Notes: a model not told the origin generated them from the letters alone. Positions 38,065 through 47,150 are shown, counted from the first letter of the stretch. The stretch is DNA of 64,000 nucleotides from Microbacterium sp. 18062 (GCF_902706225.1 NZ_CACSKB010000013.1:21133-85132), one strand, 5' to 3'. A program made the numbers and translations.

Positions 38065-39452
38065 CGGGGCACGCGGCTCCAGCTGAAGTCGGTACCGCGA
38101 TGGTTCTCGGGCAGTCCGGGTCCCGCTCCGAAAATGCGCTCTCGAAGCGTCGGACCAGAGGGATCCGTCGAGAACATGCCGCGCTCCCGGAATACTGGAA
38201 GAAGCAGGTCGATGAAATCGTCGTAGGTGGAAGGTGTGATGTGAGATTGGATCAGGAAGCCATCCGCATCAGTCTGTGCGATGAACTCCTCAACTTGATC
38301 CGCAATACTCGCAGGATCACCGACGAACACGGACCCGTTCAGGCCGTTCACCCGAAGATCTTCAAGGATGTCTTTCACAGCCGGAGCGGGCGCTGACTTG
38401 CCGGCGTAGCGATTCACGCTGCTCTTCCCTTCGGCCTCGACTGTCTTGACCTCGCCGGACGAACCACCCAATGGGAGATCGGGGTCCATCGTCGTCAGGT
38501 CGAGCCCGGTGACGTATGCGTAGGTCACCGCCGCCTGCTCCGTGGTAGCGAATGCGAGCTGCGCCTGCCGCTTCTCCTGGGCCTCCTGTTCAGTCTTGCC
38601 AACGACGAACATCGAGCCGATCAGAAACTTGATCGAATCGCGCTCCCGCCCGAACGAGACGGCCCGATCACGGACATCGGCGATGTTCGCTGCCATCTGT
38701 GCAGGACTGCCCCCACCGATGAACACGACCTCTGCGTTTCGTGCCGCGAAGTCCTTCCCTCTTCCCGAGGTCCCAGCCTGGACGATGAGAGGGGTGCGCT
38801 GCGGAGACGGCGGGACATTGAGAATACCCCTTGAGGAGAAGTGCTTGCCCTCGTAGGAGACCTGACGCAGTTTGGCTGGATCCGCATAGATTCCGTTCTC
38901 ACGATCCTCGAGAAGTGCGTCATCCTCCCAGGATCCCTCCCAGAGGCCGAGACAGATGTCGATGTACTCCTCCGCCCGGTCATACCGCTCATCGGAGGAC
39001 AGGGCAGACTCACCGAACAGATTCGCTGACGCGATCTGCGACACGCCGGTCACGACGTTCCACCCCAGGCGACCGCCCGTGAGGTGGTCCAGAGTCGCCA
39101 GTCGCCTGGCAAGAGCGGGCGGCCGCTCAACAGTGGTAGATGCCGTCGCCACCACGCTGAGGCGCTCGGTTGCCGCTGCCACCGCCGAAACAATCGCGAA
39201 GGGATCAGCGACAGGGATGTTGAAGGCGTTGCGAACCGCAGCGTCCAGTACCTCTCCGTCGATCATCGGATACCCGTAAGTGTCAGCCAAGAACAGGAAG
39301 TCGAACCCCGCCTTGTCGATCTTCTTACTCAGCCGGATCCAGTAGTCAAGATCGAGGAAGTCCAGTGACTCATTCTCTGGAAAACGCCAACTCGCCCCGA
39401 TCATCCCATTGGGTGTCAGAGACTGGAAGATTCCGAGAGTCAGTTCCTTCAT
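38061..39452 (-). CDS. NtaA-type LLM flavin-dependent monooxygenase (first gene of ring-cleavage operon)
   Basis: 463 residues, two-component FMNH2-dependent monooxygenase family that includes NtaA and DszA and is a sister group of the pyrimidine oxygenase RutA. Motifs: LDYWIRLSKKIDKAGFDFLF, ATLDHLTGGRLGWNVVTG, DERYDRAEEYIDICLGLWEG and SPQRTPLIVQAGTSGRG. The ribosome site decides the start: AAGGAG is 7 nt before ATG 39452 but only 1 nt before ATG 39458. The stop overlaps the dihydropyrimidinase start. FMNH2 may come from the flavin reductase at 46086. Confidence 0.88.
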   Translation of the reverse strand: MKELTLGIFQSLTPNGMIGASWRFPENESLDFLDLDYWIRLSKKIDKAGFDFLFLADTYGYPMIDGEVLDAAVRNAFNIPVADPFAIVSAVAAATERLSVVATASTTVERPPALARRLATLDHLTGGRLGWNVVTGVSQIASANLFGESALSSDERYDRAEEYIDICLGLWEGSWEDDALLEDRENGIYADPAKLRQVSYEGKHFSSRGILNVPPSPQRTPLIVQAGTSGRGKDFAARNAEVVFIGGGSPAQMAANIADVRDRAVSFGRERDSIKFLIGSMFVVGKTEQEAQEKRQAQLAFATTEQAAVTYAYVTGLDLTTMDPDLPLGGSSGEVKTVEAEGKSSVNRYAGKSAPAPAVKDILEDLRVNGLNGSVFVGDPASIADQVEEFIAQTDADGFLIQSHITPSTYDDFIDLLLPVFRERGMFSTDPSGPTLRERIFGAGPGLPENHRGTDFSWSRVPR

Positions 39453-39756
39453 TCCCATACTCCTTAGGTCCCGTGGGCGCAGATAGGCGCCGGGTCGGCA
39501 ATTCCTGAAGGTAGGCGATGGATACGTCCGATTCTTTGCCGCACTGTTTCCATTTTGTGACAGTGTTGTTCTGGTACAGACCTGCGTGACGATCGCCGGG
39601 GACCATCAACCGATGCGCGTCGCATACGGTTTCGACACCCAGCGATGCCCACACATCCGCGCTTCTCGAAGTCAGAGCACAGCGTCTGAACGCCCATCAG
39701 ATGTTGTGGGCAGCCGTCAACTAGCTGGAACTAGCTGCACCCAGCCCGAGCCTCGC
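39453..39756. promoter_or_regulatory. Promoter region of ring-cleavage operon with MocR-type motif
   Basis: A 304-bp gap between the MocR gene and the operon it probably controls. TGTTCTGGTACA (39567-39578) is identical to 41158-41169 next to the mocR start, and TGTGACAG (39556-39563) precedes it by one helical turn. No coding was seen. Confidence 0.45.
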
Positions 39757-41127
39757 TCAGTTGTTGATCTGCTGGGCTGCCGTGCCGTCCGGACGCATAG
39801 CAATCGCGGCAGCAATGATCTCCGCGTGCTCCTTCTGGAGCGTCGCCGCGGTGATCCGACAGAATCTAGCCTGGCTCCCGACTTGGAAAGCTGCACCGTT
39901 GGCGACACCGAAGCCGCGTTGGGCCAGCGCGACTATCGCGTCGATGTTCTGCTCCAGTGGCACCCAGATGTTGTATCCGTCGCTACCGATCGTGCTGACC
40001 CCGCAGGCAGCAAGGGCAGAGGAGAGGGCTTCCCTGCGACCGCGATAAACCACCGCAGCTTCAGCCACTTTCGCCCTCGTGTCGACATCCGAGAGCAGCG
40101 CCGCGAGCATGTACTGCAACAGACGACTGCTCCAGGCAGGGCCGAGATGCCGGCGGGTCACAAGCCGGTCGATGATCGCGCCAGGTCCTGCTACGGCAGC
40201 GAGGCGGAGGTCCGGACCAAACGATTTCGAGTATCCGTGGATGCGAACCGTCGTTTCAGGCAATGAGTCCGTGCACGAGATGAGCGGGCTCGTAGAGATG
40301 TCGCCGGCACTGTCGTGCTCTATGACCAGGCAATCTCTCCCCCTCAGGAGAGACACCAGCTGGTCTCGCCGTTCGCCTGTTATCGCGACACCCGTCGGAT
40401 TCTGGGCGCGCGGCTGAAAGAGAAATAGTCGGGGTTCCCTTTTCAGGGCAAGCTCGACCTGCTCGGGCCTCGGCCCGGACTCGTCGAGCTCGATAGGCAA
40501 CAAGATCGCACCGGCGAGCTCGAGGAGACTGATGATCGGTGGATACGTGGGGGTCTCGATCATGACCCGGTCGCCGTGGCGCACGAGCAATCCGATGAGC
40601 CGATCAAGCGCATCCAATGACCCGTCAACGACGGTCAAAGCTTCAGGAGCGAACCGGATGCCCCAGGAATCACGGATGGCCGCGCCCAACTCCGGAACGA
40701 CAATAGGCCCGTAGTAGCTGGACTGACGAACGACGGAGTCGATGGCTTCCAACCGCATCGCAGGAAGCAGATTCGCGTCCGGAGCACCCGTTGAGAGGTC
40801 AAACGGTAGCCCTGCCGAGACCTGGCGCCGCCACACGTCCGAGCTGCGCTCTACGGCTGGGGAGGCGACATAGGTCCCCCGGCGCCCCTCAGTGCGGAGG
40901 AAACCCTCGGCCTGTAGCGCGAGCCAGGCTTTGTGCACCGATGTGGGGCTCATGTCCAGCGCAGCTGCAAGCGCCCGCACCGACGGCAGCGGTGTGCCTG
41001 GCTGCACCTTCTCCGACTGGACCAAGTGCTTGACAGCCTTCACGACAGCATCTGTGGAGCGGCCTTCGACAGACCCTGCGATCACTGTCGCAATTCTCGC
41101 CTCGGACGAGCGCTTCTCGTTCAACAT
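39757..41127 (-). CDS. MocR-type regulator (GntR HTH fused to aminotransferase-fold sensor)
   Basis: 456 residues. The N-terminal winged helix (residues 25-95) reads PGTPLPSVRALAAALDMSPT then TVHKAWLALQAEGF-like sequence. The C-terminal class-I aminotransferase-like domain (about 110-445) contains the PLP lysine in IHGYSKSFGPDLRL, so it probably senses PLP adducts of an amino compound such as beta-alanine. No ribosome site precedes ATG 41127, so the message may be leaderless. It lies between the ring-cleavage operon and the divergent BMP importer; shared motifs at 39567, 41158 and 41248 suggest control of both and of itself. Confidence 0.88.
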   Translation of the reverse strand: MLNEKRSSEARIATVIAGSVEGRSTDAVVKAVKHLVQSEKVQPGTPLPSVRALAAALDMSPTSVHKAWLALQAEGFLRTEGRRGTYVASPAVERSSDVWRRQVSAGLPFDLSTGAPDANLLPAMRLEAIDSVVRQSSYYGPIVVPELGAAIRDSWGIRFAPEALTVVDGSLDALDRLIGLLVRHGDRVMIETPTYPPIISLLELAGAILLPIELDESGPRPEQVELALKREPRLFLFQPRAQNPTGVAITGERRDQLVSLLRGRDCLVIEHDSAGDISTSPLISCTDSLPETTVRIHGYSKSFGPDLRLAAVAGPGAIIDRLVTRRHLGPAWSSRLLQYMLAALLSDVDTRAKVAEAAVVYRGRREALSSALAACGVSTIGSDGYNIWVPLEQNIDAIVALAQRGFGVANGAAFQVGSQARFCRITAATLQKEHAEIIAAAIAMRPDGTAAQQINN

Positions 41128-41139
41128 CGTTCGACAAGA

Positions 41140-41256
41140 GTGGCACAGGAATGGGGCTGTTCTGGTACACCTTCCGGGAGTGTGCAGCTAGAGAGACCTG
41201 ATTTTACTTGCCCGAAACGTCTCGATCCGTTTTGTGCCACATACACACTGTTACAG
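41140..41256. promoter_or_regulatory. Divergent mocR / BMP-importer control region
   Basis: Contains GTGGCACA (41140-41147) and its inverted copy TGTGCCAC (41233-41240), TGTTCTGGTACA (41158-41169, repeated at 39567) and the related CTGTTACAG (41248-41256). Direct TGGYACA repeats about 20 bp apart resemble the spaced direct repeats bound by MocR regulators such as GabR. Confidence 0.45.
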
Positions 41257-41353
41257 CAGTGAAACATGTCGTGACGCCTCGCGAAACATCGGCGCATCAC
41301 GATCAGAGCTTGCATGAGTTCCAGTTCCCTGTCACCCATCCCTGGAGATAACC

Positions 41354-42406
41354 ATGACTCTTTCTCGCAGCAGACGACTTCTACATAAGCTTTGCCTTTT
41401 CGCAGTCGTCACCGGCGCAGCGGTCGTAGTTTCTGCGTGTTCCCCTGGCAGCACGGACACGGACGGTGGTGCCACCAACGACAACGGCACGATCGTGCTG
41501 GTGCACGACCAGCAGGCAGGCGACGGCGGCGTCATCGATAGCCAGATCGAGGGCGTGGAGCAGATTGCCGAGGACGAAGAGTGGTCGAGCCAGGCCGTAT
41601 ATGTTGCCGACTCAGCGAACTATGAGTCCAGTCTGCGGAACGTTGCCGATTCGGGTCCCACGGTGATTGTGACGTCTTTCTACCGCATCACCGACGCGTT
41701 CAATTCCGTTGCAGAAGAATACCCCGACATCAAGTTCATCCATCTCTACGCCGATCCGGTGGAACCGGCGATTCCCAATCTGCTCACCGTGTCGTATGAC
41801 AGCTACAAACTCATGTACGCCTCCGGCGTCCTTGCCGGTACGTTCACAGAGACCGGCAAGGTGGGCATCGTTCTCGGCGACACGCAGCCGCTCCTAGCCG
41901 CGGAATACAACGCTTTCGCGGCTGGCGCGACGAGCGTCGACCCCTCGATCGAGGTGACGTATGGCGTCGTCGGGAACTTCGACGACGCCACGAAGGCACA
42001 GGAAGTCGCCGAGCAGCTGTACTCGAGCGGGGTCGACGTGATCCAGGCAGATGCTGGCGGGGCAGACGCCGGCACCATCGCTGCGTCGCAGGCCACGCCG
42101 GGTCGGTTCATCATCGGTTACGGCCTCGGCCCGCTGACAAGCGCCCCGGACCAGACTCTCGCCGTGAGTGGCCTCGAGTTCTCGGCCTCGGTGCTGGAGA
42201 CCGTCCCGATGGTTCTCGAAGACGGTTTTGCAGGCGGTCATCTGAGCACCGGCATCGGAGACGTGTTGTCCTTGACCTTCCCGGATTCTGCTCCGGTCGA
42301 TGACGTCGCGGATCGGTGGGAAGCGGCAAAGTCGGCCACCGAAGCAGTGATCACCGAGATCAACGACGGCACAGTCGACGTGCCGTTCGTGACCTCAATC
42401 AATTGA
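41354..42406 (+). CDS. BMP-family (PnrA-like) ABC substrate-binding lipoprotein
   Basis: 350 residues. Signal peptide with lipobox-like VVSAC (Cys at about residue 29). Basic-membrane-protein fold: YESSLRNVADSGPTVIVTSF, KFIHLYADPVEPAIPN, SYDSYKLMYASGVLAGTFTE and GKVGIVLGDTQPLL. The family binds nucleosides or bases. GGAG precedes ATG 41354. It is the first gene of the importer, separated from the ATPase by a strong hairpin that may keep its mRNA more abundant. Confidence 0.9.
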   Translation: MTLSRSRRLLHKLCLFAVVTGAAVVVSACSPGSTDTDGGATNDNGTIVLVHDQQAGDGGVIDSQIEGVEQIAEDEEWSSQAVYVADSANYESSLRNVADSGPTVIVTSFYRITDAFNSVAEEYPDIKFIHLYADPVEPAIPNLLTVSYDSYKLMYASGVLAGTFTETGKVGIVLGDTQPLLAAEYNAFAAGATSVDPSIEVTYGVVGNFDDATKAQEVAEQLYSSGVDVIQADAGGADAGTIAASQATPGRFIIGYGLGPLTSAPDQTLAVSGLEFSASVLETVPMVLEDGFAGGHLSTGIGDVLSLTFPDSAPVDDVADRWEAAKSATEAVITEINDGTVDVPFVTSIN

Positions 42407-42411
42407 TCGAC

Positions 42412-42450
42412 CAGGTTCGGGGCCCGCGCCCATGACGGGCCCCGAACCTG
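42412..42450 (+). terminator. Perfect 15-bp hairpin between SBP and ATPase genes
   Basis: Arms CAGGTTCGGGGCCCG and CGGGCCCCGAACCTG pair perfectly around a 9-nt loop, 6 bp after the SBP stop. No T-run follows and the ATPase ribosome site is next, so it is likely an attenuator or a 3'-end stabiliser of the SBP message. Confidence 0.6.
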
Positions 42451-42465
42451 CCATGAGGAGAAGAC

Positions 42466-44025
42466 GTGTCCGCGAACGCCATCGACTGCTCTCGGATCAC
42501 CGTCCGATTCGGCGAGTTTACCGCCCTCAACGCCATCGACGTGTCATTCGACGCCGGCCGGATCCATGCGCTGGTCGGACAGAACGGCGCAGGGAAGACA
42601 ACTCTGGCAAGAGTAATCGCCGGCCTGGTACCCGCGGCCGCAGGTACGGTGGCTGTCGACGGGAACTCAATCGAAACCGGTAACGTGCTGACTTCTCGCT
42701 CGCACGGAATTGAGATGGTTCATCAGAGTTTCGCGCTGCCCCCGTCTATGACCGTTGCCGAGGCCCTCGAGTACGGCTCAACGCGCCCCAAGGGAAGTCT
42801 CTTCACACGACGCTCACTCAACGCGTACTGGCAGAAGTATCTCGACGATTCCAGCGTCGAAGTGCGCGCGAACCAGCGTCTCCATGACCTCCCTATCGAA
42901 TCGCTGCAAGCCATCGAGATCGCGCGCGCCCTGGCGGGCGACGCCAAGATCCTGATCTTGGATGAACCCACTGCGGTGCTCCCGCCTGAATCTATATCCA
43001 AGCTGTTCGACCGGATCCGTCGGCTCAGGGACGCTGGCGTCACTGTCATCATCGTGCTGCACAAGGTACGTGAGGTACTCGATATCGCCGACACTGTCAC
43101 GGTCCTTCGGAGTGGTGAACTCATCCTGCGCGCCGTGCCCGCTGAATCCGTCACCGCGGAAGGGTTCGCCCGGGCCATCATCGGATCATCCGATCGCTTG
43201 TCCGAGGACGACGACGCCGCCCTCGGAATCCACCGCGTCGACGAACACGTCGAGAACACACATCGAGATCACCCCCTGGGACCGGCAGCGCTTGAACTCC
43301 ATGACGTGTCGAGCGCGGAGTCGAGTGGCGGGCTACCGATCCGCAACGCCGATCTCACCGTGCACAGCGGCGAGATCGTCGGCGTGGCTGGCGTCGAAGG
43401 CAACGGGCAAGTGGCGCTCGCAGAGGCGATAGCAGGAATGCTTGAGATCCGCTCCGGCAAGCTCATTCTCGCCGGAAAGGATGCGACAAAGCTCGGGACG
43501 CTGCAGCGCAGGGCAATGGGCTTCCGCGTAATCCCCTTCGATCGCAACACCGAAGGAGTCAGCGGCTCGACCCCGCTTTGGCAGAACTGGGCGATCCCGT
43601 CCCTCGTCGGACCTCAACGCCGTTCAGGACCGGTCCGGACGAAACTGCTCCGCGAGAAAGCAGACGAGGCTCTGCGCCGCTGGGATGTGAAGTTCCGCTC
43701 GGTCAATCAGAACGCATCCGAGCTATCCGGCGGAAACGTGCAGAAGGTTATCCTCGCACGGGAGCTCGACGAGGCCGCGAGGGTGATTGTCGCTGCGCAG
43801 CCGACCCGCGGTCTCGACCTGGGAGCCGTTGAGTTTGTCTGGGACGCGCTTCGCAGCGCGCGCGACAACGGCGCCGCTGTTCTGTTCATCTCCTCAGATC
43901 TCGACGAGCTGGCGGAGATATGCGACCGAATCATCGTGGTCTTGGCGGGAGAGATCGTCATGGATGCGGAAGCTCCCTACGACTTCGAGAGCATCGGCAC
44001 TGCGATGACAGGGGCGTCAGCATGA
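42466..44025 (+). CDS. BMP-type ABC transporter ATPase with two nucleotide-binding domains
   Basis: 519 residues, two fused ABC domains as in RbsA or YufO. Domain 1: Walker A GQNGAGKTTLARVIAG, Walker B ILILDEPTAVLPP. Domain 2 has a degenerate Walker A (GVEGNGQVALAEAIAG) and an intact signature (LSGGNVQKVILAREL), the usual asymmetry of this family. GTG 42466 follows GAGGAG. The stop overlaps the permease start (ATGA, 44022-44025). It powers nucleoside or nucleobase uptake. Confidence 0.92.
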   Translation: MSANAIDCSRITVRFGEFTALNAIDVSFDAGRIHALVGQNGAGKTTLARVIAGLVPAAAGTVAVDGNSIETGNVLTSRSHGIEMVHQSFALPPSMTVAEALEYGSTRPKGSLFTRRSLNAYWQKYLDDSSVEVRANQRLHDLPIESLQAIEIARALAGDAKILILDEPTAVLPPESISKLFDRIRRLRDAGVTVIIVLHKVREVLDIADTVTVLRSGELILRAVPAESVTAEGFARAIIGSSDRLSEDDDAALGIHRVDEHVENTHRDHPLGPAALELHDVSSAESSGGLPIRNADLTVHSGEIVGVAGVEGNGQVALAEAIAGMLEIRSGKLILAGKDATKLGTLQRRAMGFRVIPFDRNTEGVSGSTPLWQNWAIPSLVGPQRRSGPVRTKLLREKADEALRRWDVKFRSVNQNASELSGGNVQKVILARELDEAARVIVAAQPTRGLDLGAVEFVWDALRSARDNGAAVLFISSDLDELAEICDRIIVVLAGEIVMDAEAPYDFESIGTAMTGASA

Positions 44026-45110
44026 ATCGCAGCATCGAAACAGTGCTCCGTCGGCTCGCTCCCATCGTCGCTGCGTTCGCGATCTTCGTGATCGCGTTGC
44101 AGCTCACCGGCTTTGCCGGCACGGACGTGATCGGTGCGATCATCCGCGGATCAGTTGGAACCCCAAATGCACTCCTGCAGTCAGTGAGGTGGTCATTCCC
44201 TCTGATGCTGGTAGGCCTCGCAGCACTGGTGAGTTTCCGTGCCGGGTACTTCAACGTGGGCGGACTCGGCCAATTCTATCTCGGCGCCATAGCGGCCACA
44301 GCAGTCTCCACCAGCCTGCCCGATGCGCCACCGTTCGTGACCATCCCGCTCTCTCTCCTAGCGGGTATCGCCGCAGGCGCCCTATGGTCCGGATTTCCCG
44401 GATTCCTGCGCGTCCGCTACGGCGCCGACGAGGTCGTCACGACGATCATGGCAAACTTCATCGCCCAGCTTCTCCTGGCATATCTGGTGTCCGGCCCGAT
44501 GATGGATCGATCTAGCGCCACGGCGCAGGGCGCCGCCAGCCCCCCGGTTCCCGAACAGTTCCGGATCTCGTCCAGCACCGGGATCTCTCCGATCACGATC
44601 GGCCTGGTAGTTGTCGCGGTCGTCATCATCGCCTTCGTCATCAATCGCACCTCTTTCGGAATCCTCAGCGGCATTGCCGGTAGGAACGGTCTTATGCTCG
44701 CTTGGCAGGGAATCCGAGTGAACCGCATCGGCATTCAATCGTTCCTCATCTCAGGCGGACTGGCAGGTCTGGCGGGTTCAATGGAGATTCTCGGCCCGAC
44801 CGGGAAACTGGTGACCGGTATCTCCCCACAGATCGGAAATAACGCGATACTGGTCGCTTTGGTCGCAGGTCTCGCTGTCTCCGGCGCGATAGTGAGCGCG
44901 TTTTTCTTCGGTGCGCTCACTGCCGCCAGCCTCTTCCTCCCCGTCGCGGTTCAACTTCCGGCATCAGCGATCGTCGTGCTGAATGGCATCATCGCGATCC
45001 TTGTAACGGCACATGTCAAACTCCCTGCCCTCCGGCGGGCGGTTCCCTCTCCAAAACTCGACCGCCCAAGTCCTGGGTCTGACGATCACGCGAAACCAAA
45101 GGATCTCTGA
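44022..45110 (+). CDS. BMP-type ABC transporter permease 1
   Basis: 362 residues, eight or more membrane segments. Family motifs: LVGLAALVSFRAGYFNVGGLGQFYLGA, shown in part as AGYFNVGGLGQF, then RVRYGADEVVTTIMANFIAQ and GLAGLAGSMEILGPTGKL. It resembles YufP/NupP permeases. The C-terminal ~25 residues are polar. It starts inside the ATPase stop and its own stop shares one base with the next start. Confidence 0.9.
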   Translation: MNRSIETVLRRLAPIVAAFAIFVIALQLTGFAGTDVIGAIIRGSVGTPNALLQSVRWSFPLMLVGLAALVSFRAGYFNVGGLGQFYLGAIAATAVSTSLPDAPPFVTIPLSLLAGIAAGALWSGFPGFLRVRYGADEVVTTIMANFIAQLLLAYLVSGPMMDRSSATAQGAASPPVPEQFRISSSTGISPITIGLVVVAVVIIAFVINRTSFGILSGIAGRNGLMLAWQGIRVNRIGIQSFLISGGLAGLAGSMEILGPTGKLVTGISPQIGNNAILVALVAGLAVSGAIVSAFFFGALTAASLFLPVAVQLPASAIVVLNGIIAILVTAHVKLPALRRAVPSPKLDRPSPGSDDHAKPKDL

Positions 45111-46000
45111 TGGACGTCATCGCATCCGCTTGGCAGACGGCCACGCCGTTGATCCTGGCCGCCCTGGCCGGCGCCCTTGCTCAACGCACCGGGATCTGGC
45201 ATCTCGGGCTGGGCGGACTTATGTCGATCGGAGCGCTACTCGCCGTGGTGGCGGGCTCTGCGACCGGAAGCATGCTGCTGGGCGTCGGAGGCGCCGTCCT
45301 CGGCTGCATGGCTTTCTCCGCTATCATGTGGGCCGCAATCGTCCCACTGCGTGCGAACCCGATCATCGTCGGCATCGGAATCAACGCCATCGGTCTCGGC
45401 GGGACAACTCTTGCGGTTGTTGCGATCTACGGGCGAGAGGGCACCGTCTACTCCGACGTATCCCTTCCGAGGCCCCTTGATTTCCTTCCCGGAGCCTTGG
45501 GCAACTTGTCGGTGATCGCCCTTCTCGCCCCCGTGGTCATCGTTCTCGTTTGGATCCTCGCCTGCCGTACTAGGTTCGGGCTCGCCCTCACCGCTACGGG
45601 CGACTACCCCTTCGCTGCACGGAGTGCCGGGATCTCGCTGCCGAGGATGCGACTATGGGCCCTCCTTCTCGGCGGAGCGCTCTGCGCGCTTTCCGGCGCG
45701 GAGCTCGCGGCCGGTCCTCTGGGTGCATTCAGCCCGGGAATGGAAGCAGGCCGCGGCCTGATCGCGTTCGCCGCGGTGATCCTTGGCGCAGCCCATCCGC
45801 TGGGCGTTGCAGCAGCTGCTTTGTTCTTCGGTGCGGTGAACTACCTCGGGATATGGGCCCAGATCAATTGGTCTGGTGCCGTTGATCCCAACATCATGCT
45901 GATGCTGCCGTACGTAGTGACCGTCATCGCAGTGGTGGTCACGGCACGGCTTCGCGGCGCAAACAAGAAACAGAACCTCGGCGAAATGCGAAGTCTGTAA
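45110..46000 (+). CDS. BMP-type ABC transporter permease 2
   Basis: 296 residues, membrane-embedded, YufQ/NupQ-like. Motifs: AQRTGIWHLGLGGLMSIGA, NPIIVGIGINAIGLGGTTL, ATGDYPFAARSAGISLPRMR and GRGLIAFAAVILGAAHPLG. TGATG junction with permease 1. It forms the heterodimeric channel with permease 1 and completes the nucleoside-type importer. Confidence 0.9.
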   Translation: MDVIASAWQTATPLILAALAGALAQRTGIWHLGLGGLMSIGALLAVVAGSATGSMLLGVGGAVLGCMAFSAIMWAAIVPLRANPIIVGIGINAIGLGGTTLAVVAIYGREGTVYSDVSLPRPLDFLPGALGNLSVIALLAPVVIVLVWILACRTRFGLALTATGDYPFAARSAGISLPRMRLWALLLGGALCALSGAELAAGPLGAFSPGMEAGRGLIAFAAVILGAAHPLGVAAAALFFGAVNYLGIWAQINWSGAVDPNIMLMLPYVVTVIAVVVTARLRGANKKQNLGEMRSL

Positions 46001-46085
46001 ACGGGAATAGCGCGCGTTATCACGACGACCGCCGTCACAATCTCACATCCAGTGCTGAGCGGATCACAACGAAAGAAGAAAGACC

Positions 46086-46607
46086 ATGAAAGAGGTCGTC
46101 TCCGACCCCTCGTTTGAGGCTCGCCGATTCCGTGACACGCTCGGTCACTACGCTTCCGGCATCACGATCATCGGTGGGCTGGAAGGCGACGAGCCCGTTG
46201 GTTTCACCTGCCAGTCCTTCTACTCGGTCTCGGCCGATCCACCGCTGGTGTCGTTCAGTGTCATGACCAATTCGACGACCTATCCGCGCATCCGCGAGAC
46301 AGGGAAGTTCTCCGTGAACGTTCTCTCCAGCGGCCAGCACGCAGTGTCGAACCAGTTCGCCAGGAAAGGCACCGACAAGTGGGCCGGTATCGAGTGGGCA
46401 CCCACCGCTCATCGAAACCCAGTTATCGCCGATACTCTGATGTGGCTTGACTGCGATCTGTGGGCCGAGCACGAAGCCGGAGACCACTACATCGTGATCG
46501 GGCGTGTCCTCGAGATGAGCCCACCGGAGTGGCACAAGCACGAGCCTCTGCTCTACTTCAAGGGACAGTACCGCCACCTGCGGGACCAAGGCACTCAAGT
46601 GGGATAG
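46086..46607 (+). CDS. Flavin reductase family protein (HpaC/RutF-like)
   Basis: 173 residues of the split-barrel flavin reductase family, which reduces FMN with NAD(P)H for two-component monooxygenases. Motifs: FRDTLGHYASGITIIGG, PVGFTCQSFYSVSADPPLVS, GKFSVNVLSSGQ and the C-terminal LLYFKGQYRHL. It lies 85 bp after the importer on the same strand, preceded by a purine-rich but weak ribosome site. Likely partner of the NtaA-type monooxygenase at 38061 and perhaps of the one at 10620; it is the only such reductase in the window. Confidence 0.88.
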   Translation: MKEVVSDPSFEARRFRDTLGHYASGITIIGGLEGDEPVGFTCQSFYSVSADPPLVSFSVMTNSTTYPRIRETGKFSVNVLSSGQHAVSNQFARKGTDKWAGIEWAPTAHRNPVIADTLMWLDCDLWAEHEAGDHYIVIGRVLEMSPPEWHKHEPLLYFKGQYRHLRDQGTQVG

Positions 46608-47150
46608 AACGAGGGAAAGCCAGACGGTTCGCGATCCGCTTGACCTGCGGCAGTGGGGTCCTTGTCGGCATCGACCGCGGCCGGCTCGTCCGATCGGTCA
46701 TCCCCCCGTGCCCTCGGAGCGGAACCTCGCCGCCCACTTTCGGGCGGTGACGGGCGAGACCATGAACATCTTCGCCGCGGCTGATGGTGGCCAGCCGCCC
46801 TCGACGATCAGGCGCGCCAACCGGAGCCGTGCGCGCGGGGCCAGGGCATCGTTAGCGTGGGACACGAGGGCCCCCAGGTTCGTGAAGCGGTTGAACTCAA
46901 CAGCTCCACTTCACAACCGGAGGCCCTCGCCTCTCAGCTCCTCACGGCCGTGTCGCCGAAACAACGTTCCTGGACATCACACCTAGGGCGCTAGGAACTG
47001 GACGTCTGAGATGTCGCTGCCGACGTTACGTGGGAGCGCGACCGTCACCGGCCAGGTACGTCATCAGCCCGACAACGCACGTCCGGCGCGTGATGCTCGG
47101 AATCACGCGCCCGCCTGCTTCCGAATGGTGCCGCTTGACGATCCGCGCAC
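46608..47150. other. 543 bp without an intact gene at the island's right end
   Basis: No frame shows a recognisable family. It contains the long imperfect hairpin at 46865-46929 and rises in G+C towards the right repeat. Probably decayed mobile-element DNA; no integrase motif was found. Confidence 0.4.
46865..46929. repeat. Long imperfect inverted repeat
   Basis: Left arm 46865-46890 and right arm 46906-46929 pair over about 20 bp (CGAGGGCC, GGTT, GTGAAG blocks) with two bases bulged on one strand only and a 15-nt loop. It could be the abutting ends of a lost insertion sequence. Confidence 0.5.

Noticed and set aside
46865..46929. Integron attC site
   Set aside because: GTTGAAC and ACTCAAC occur in the loop, but in the wrong order and position for attC core boxes; no integrase or cassette array is present.
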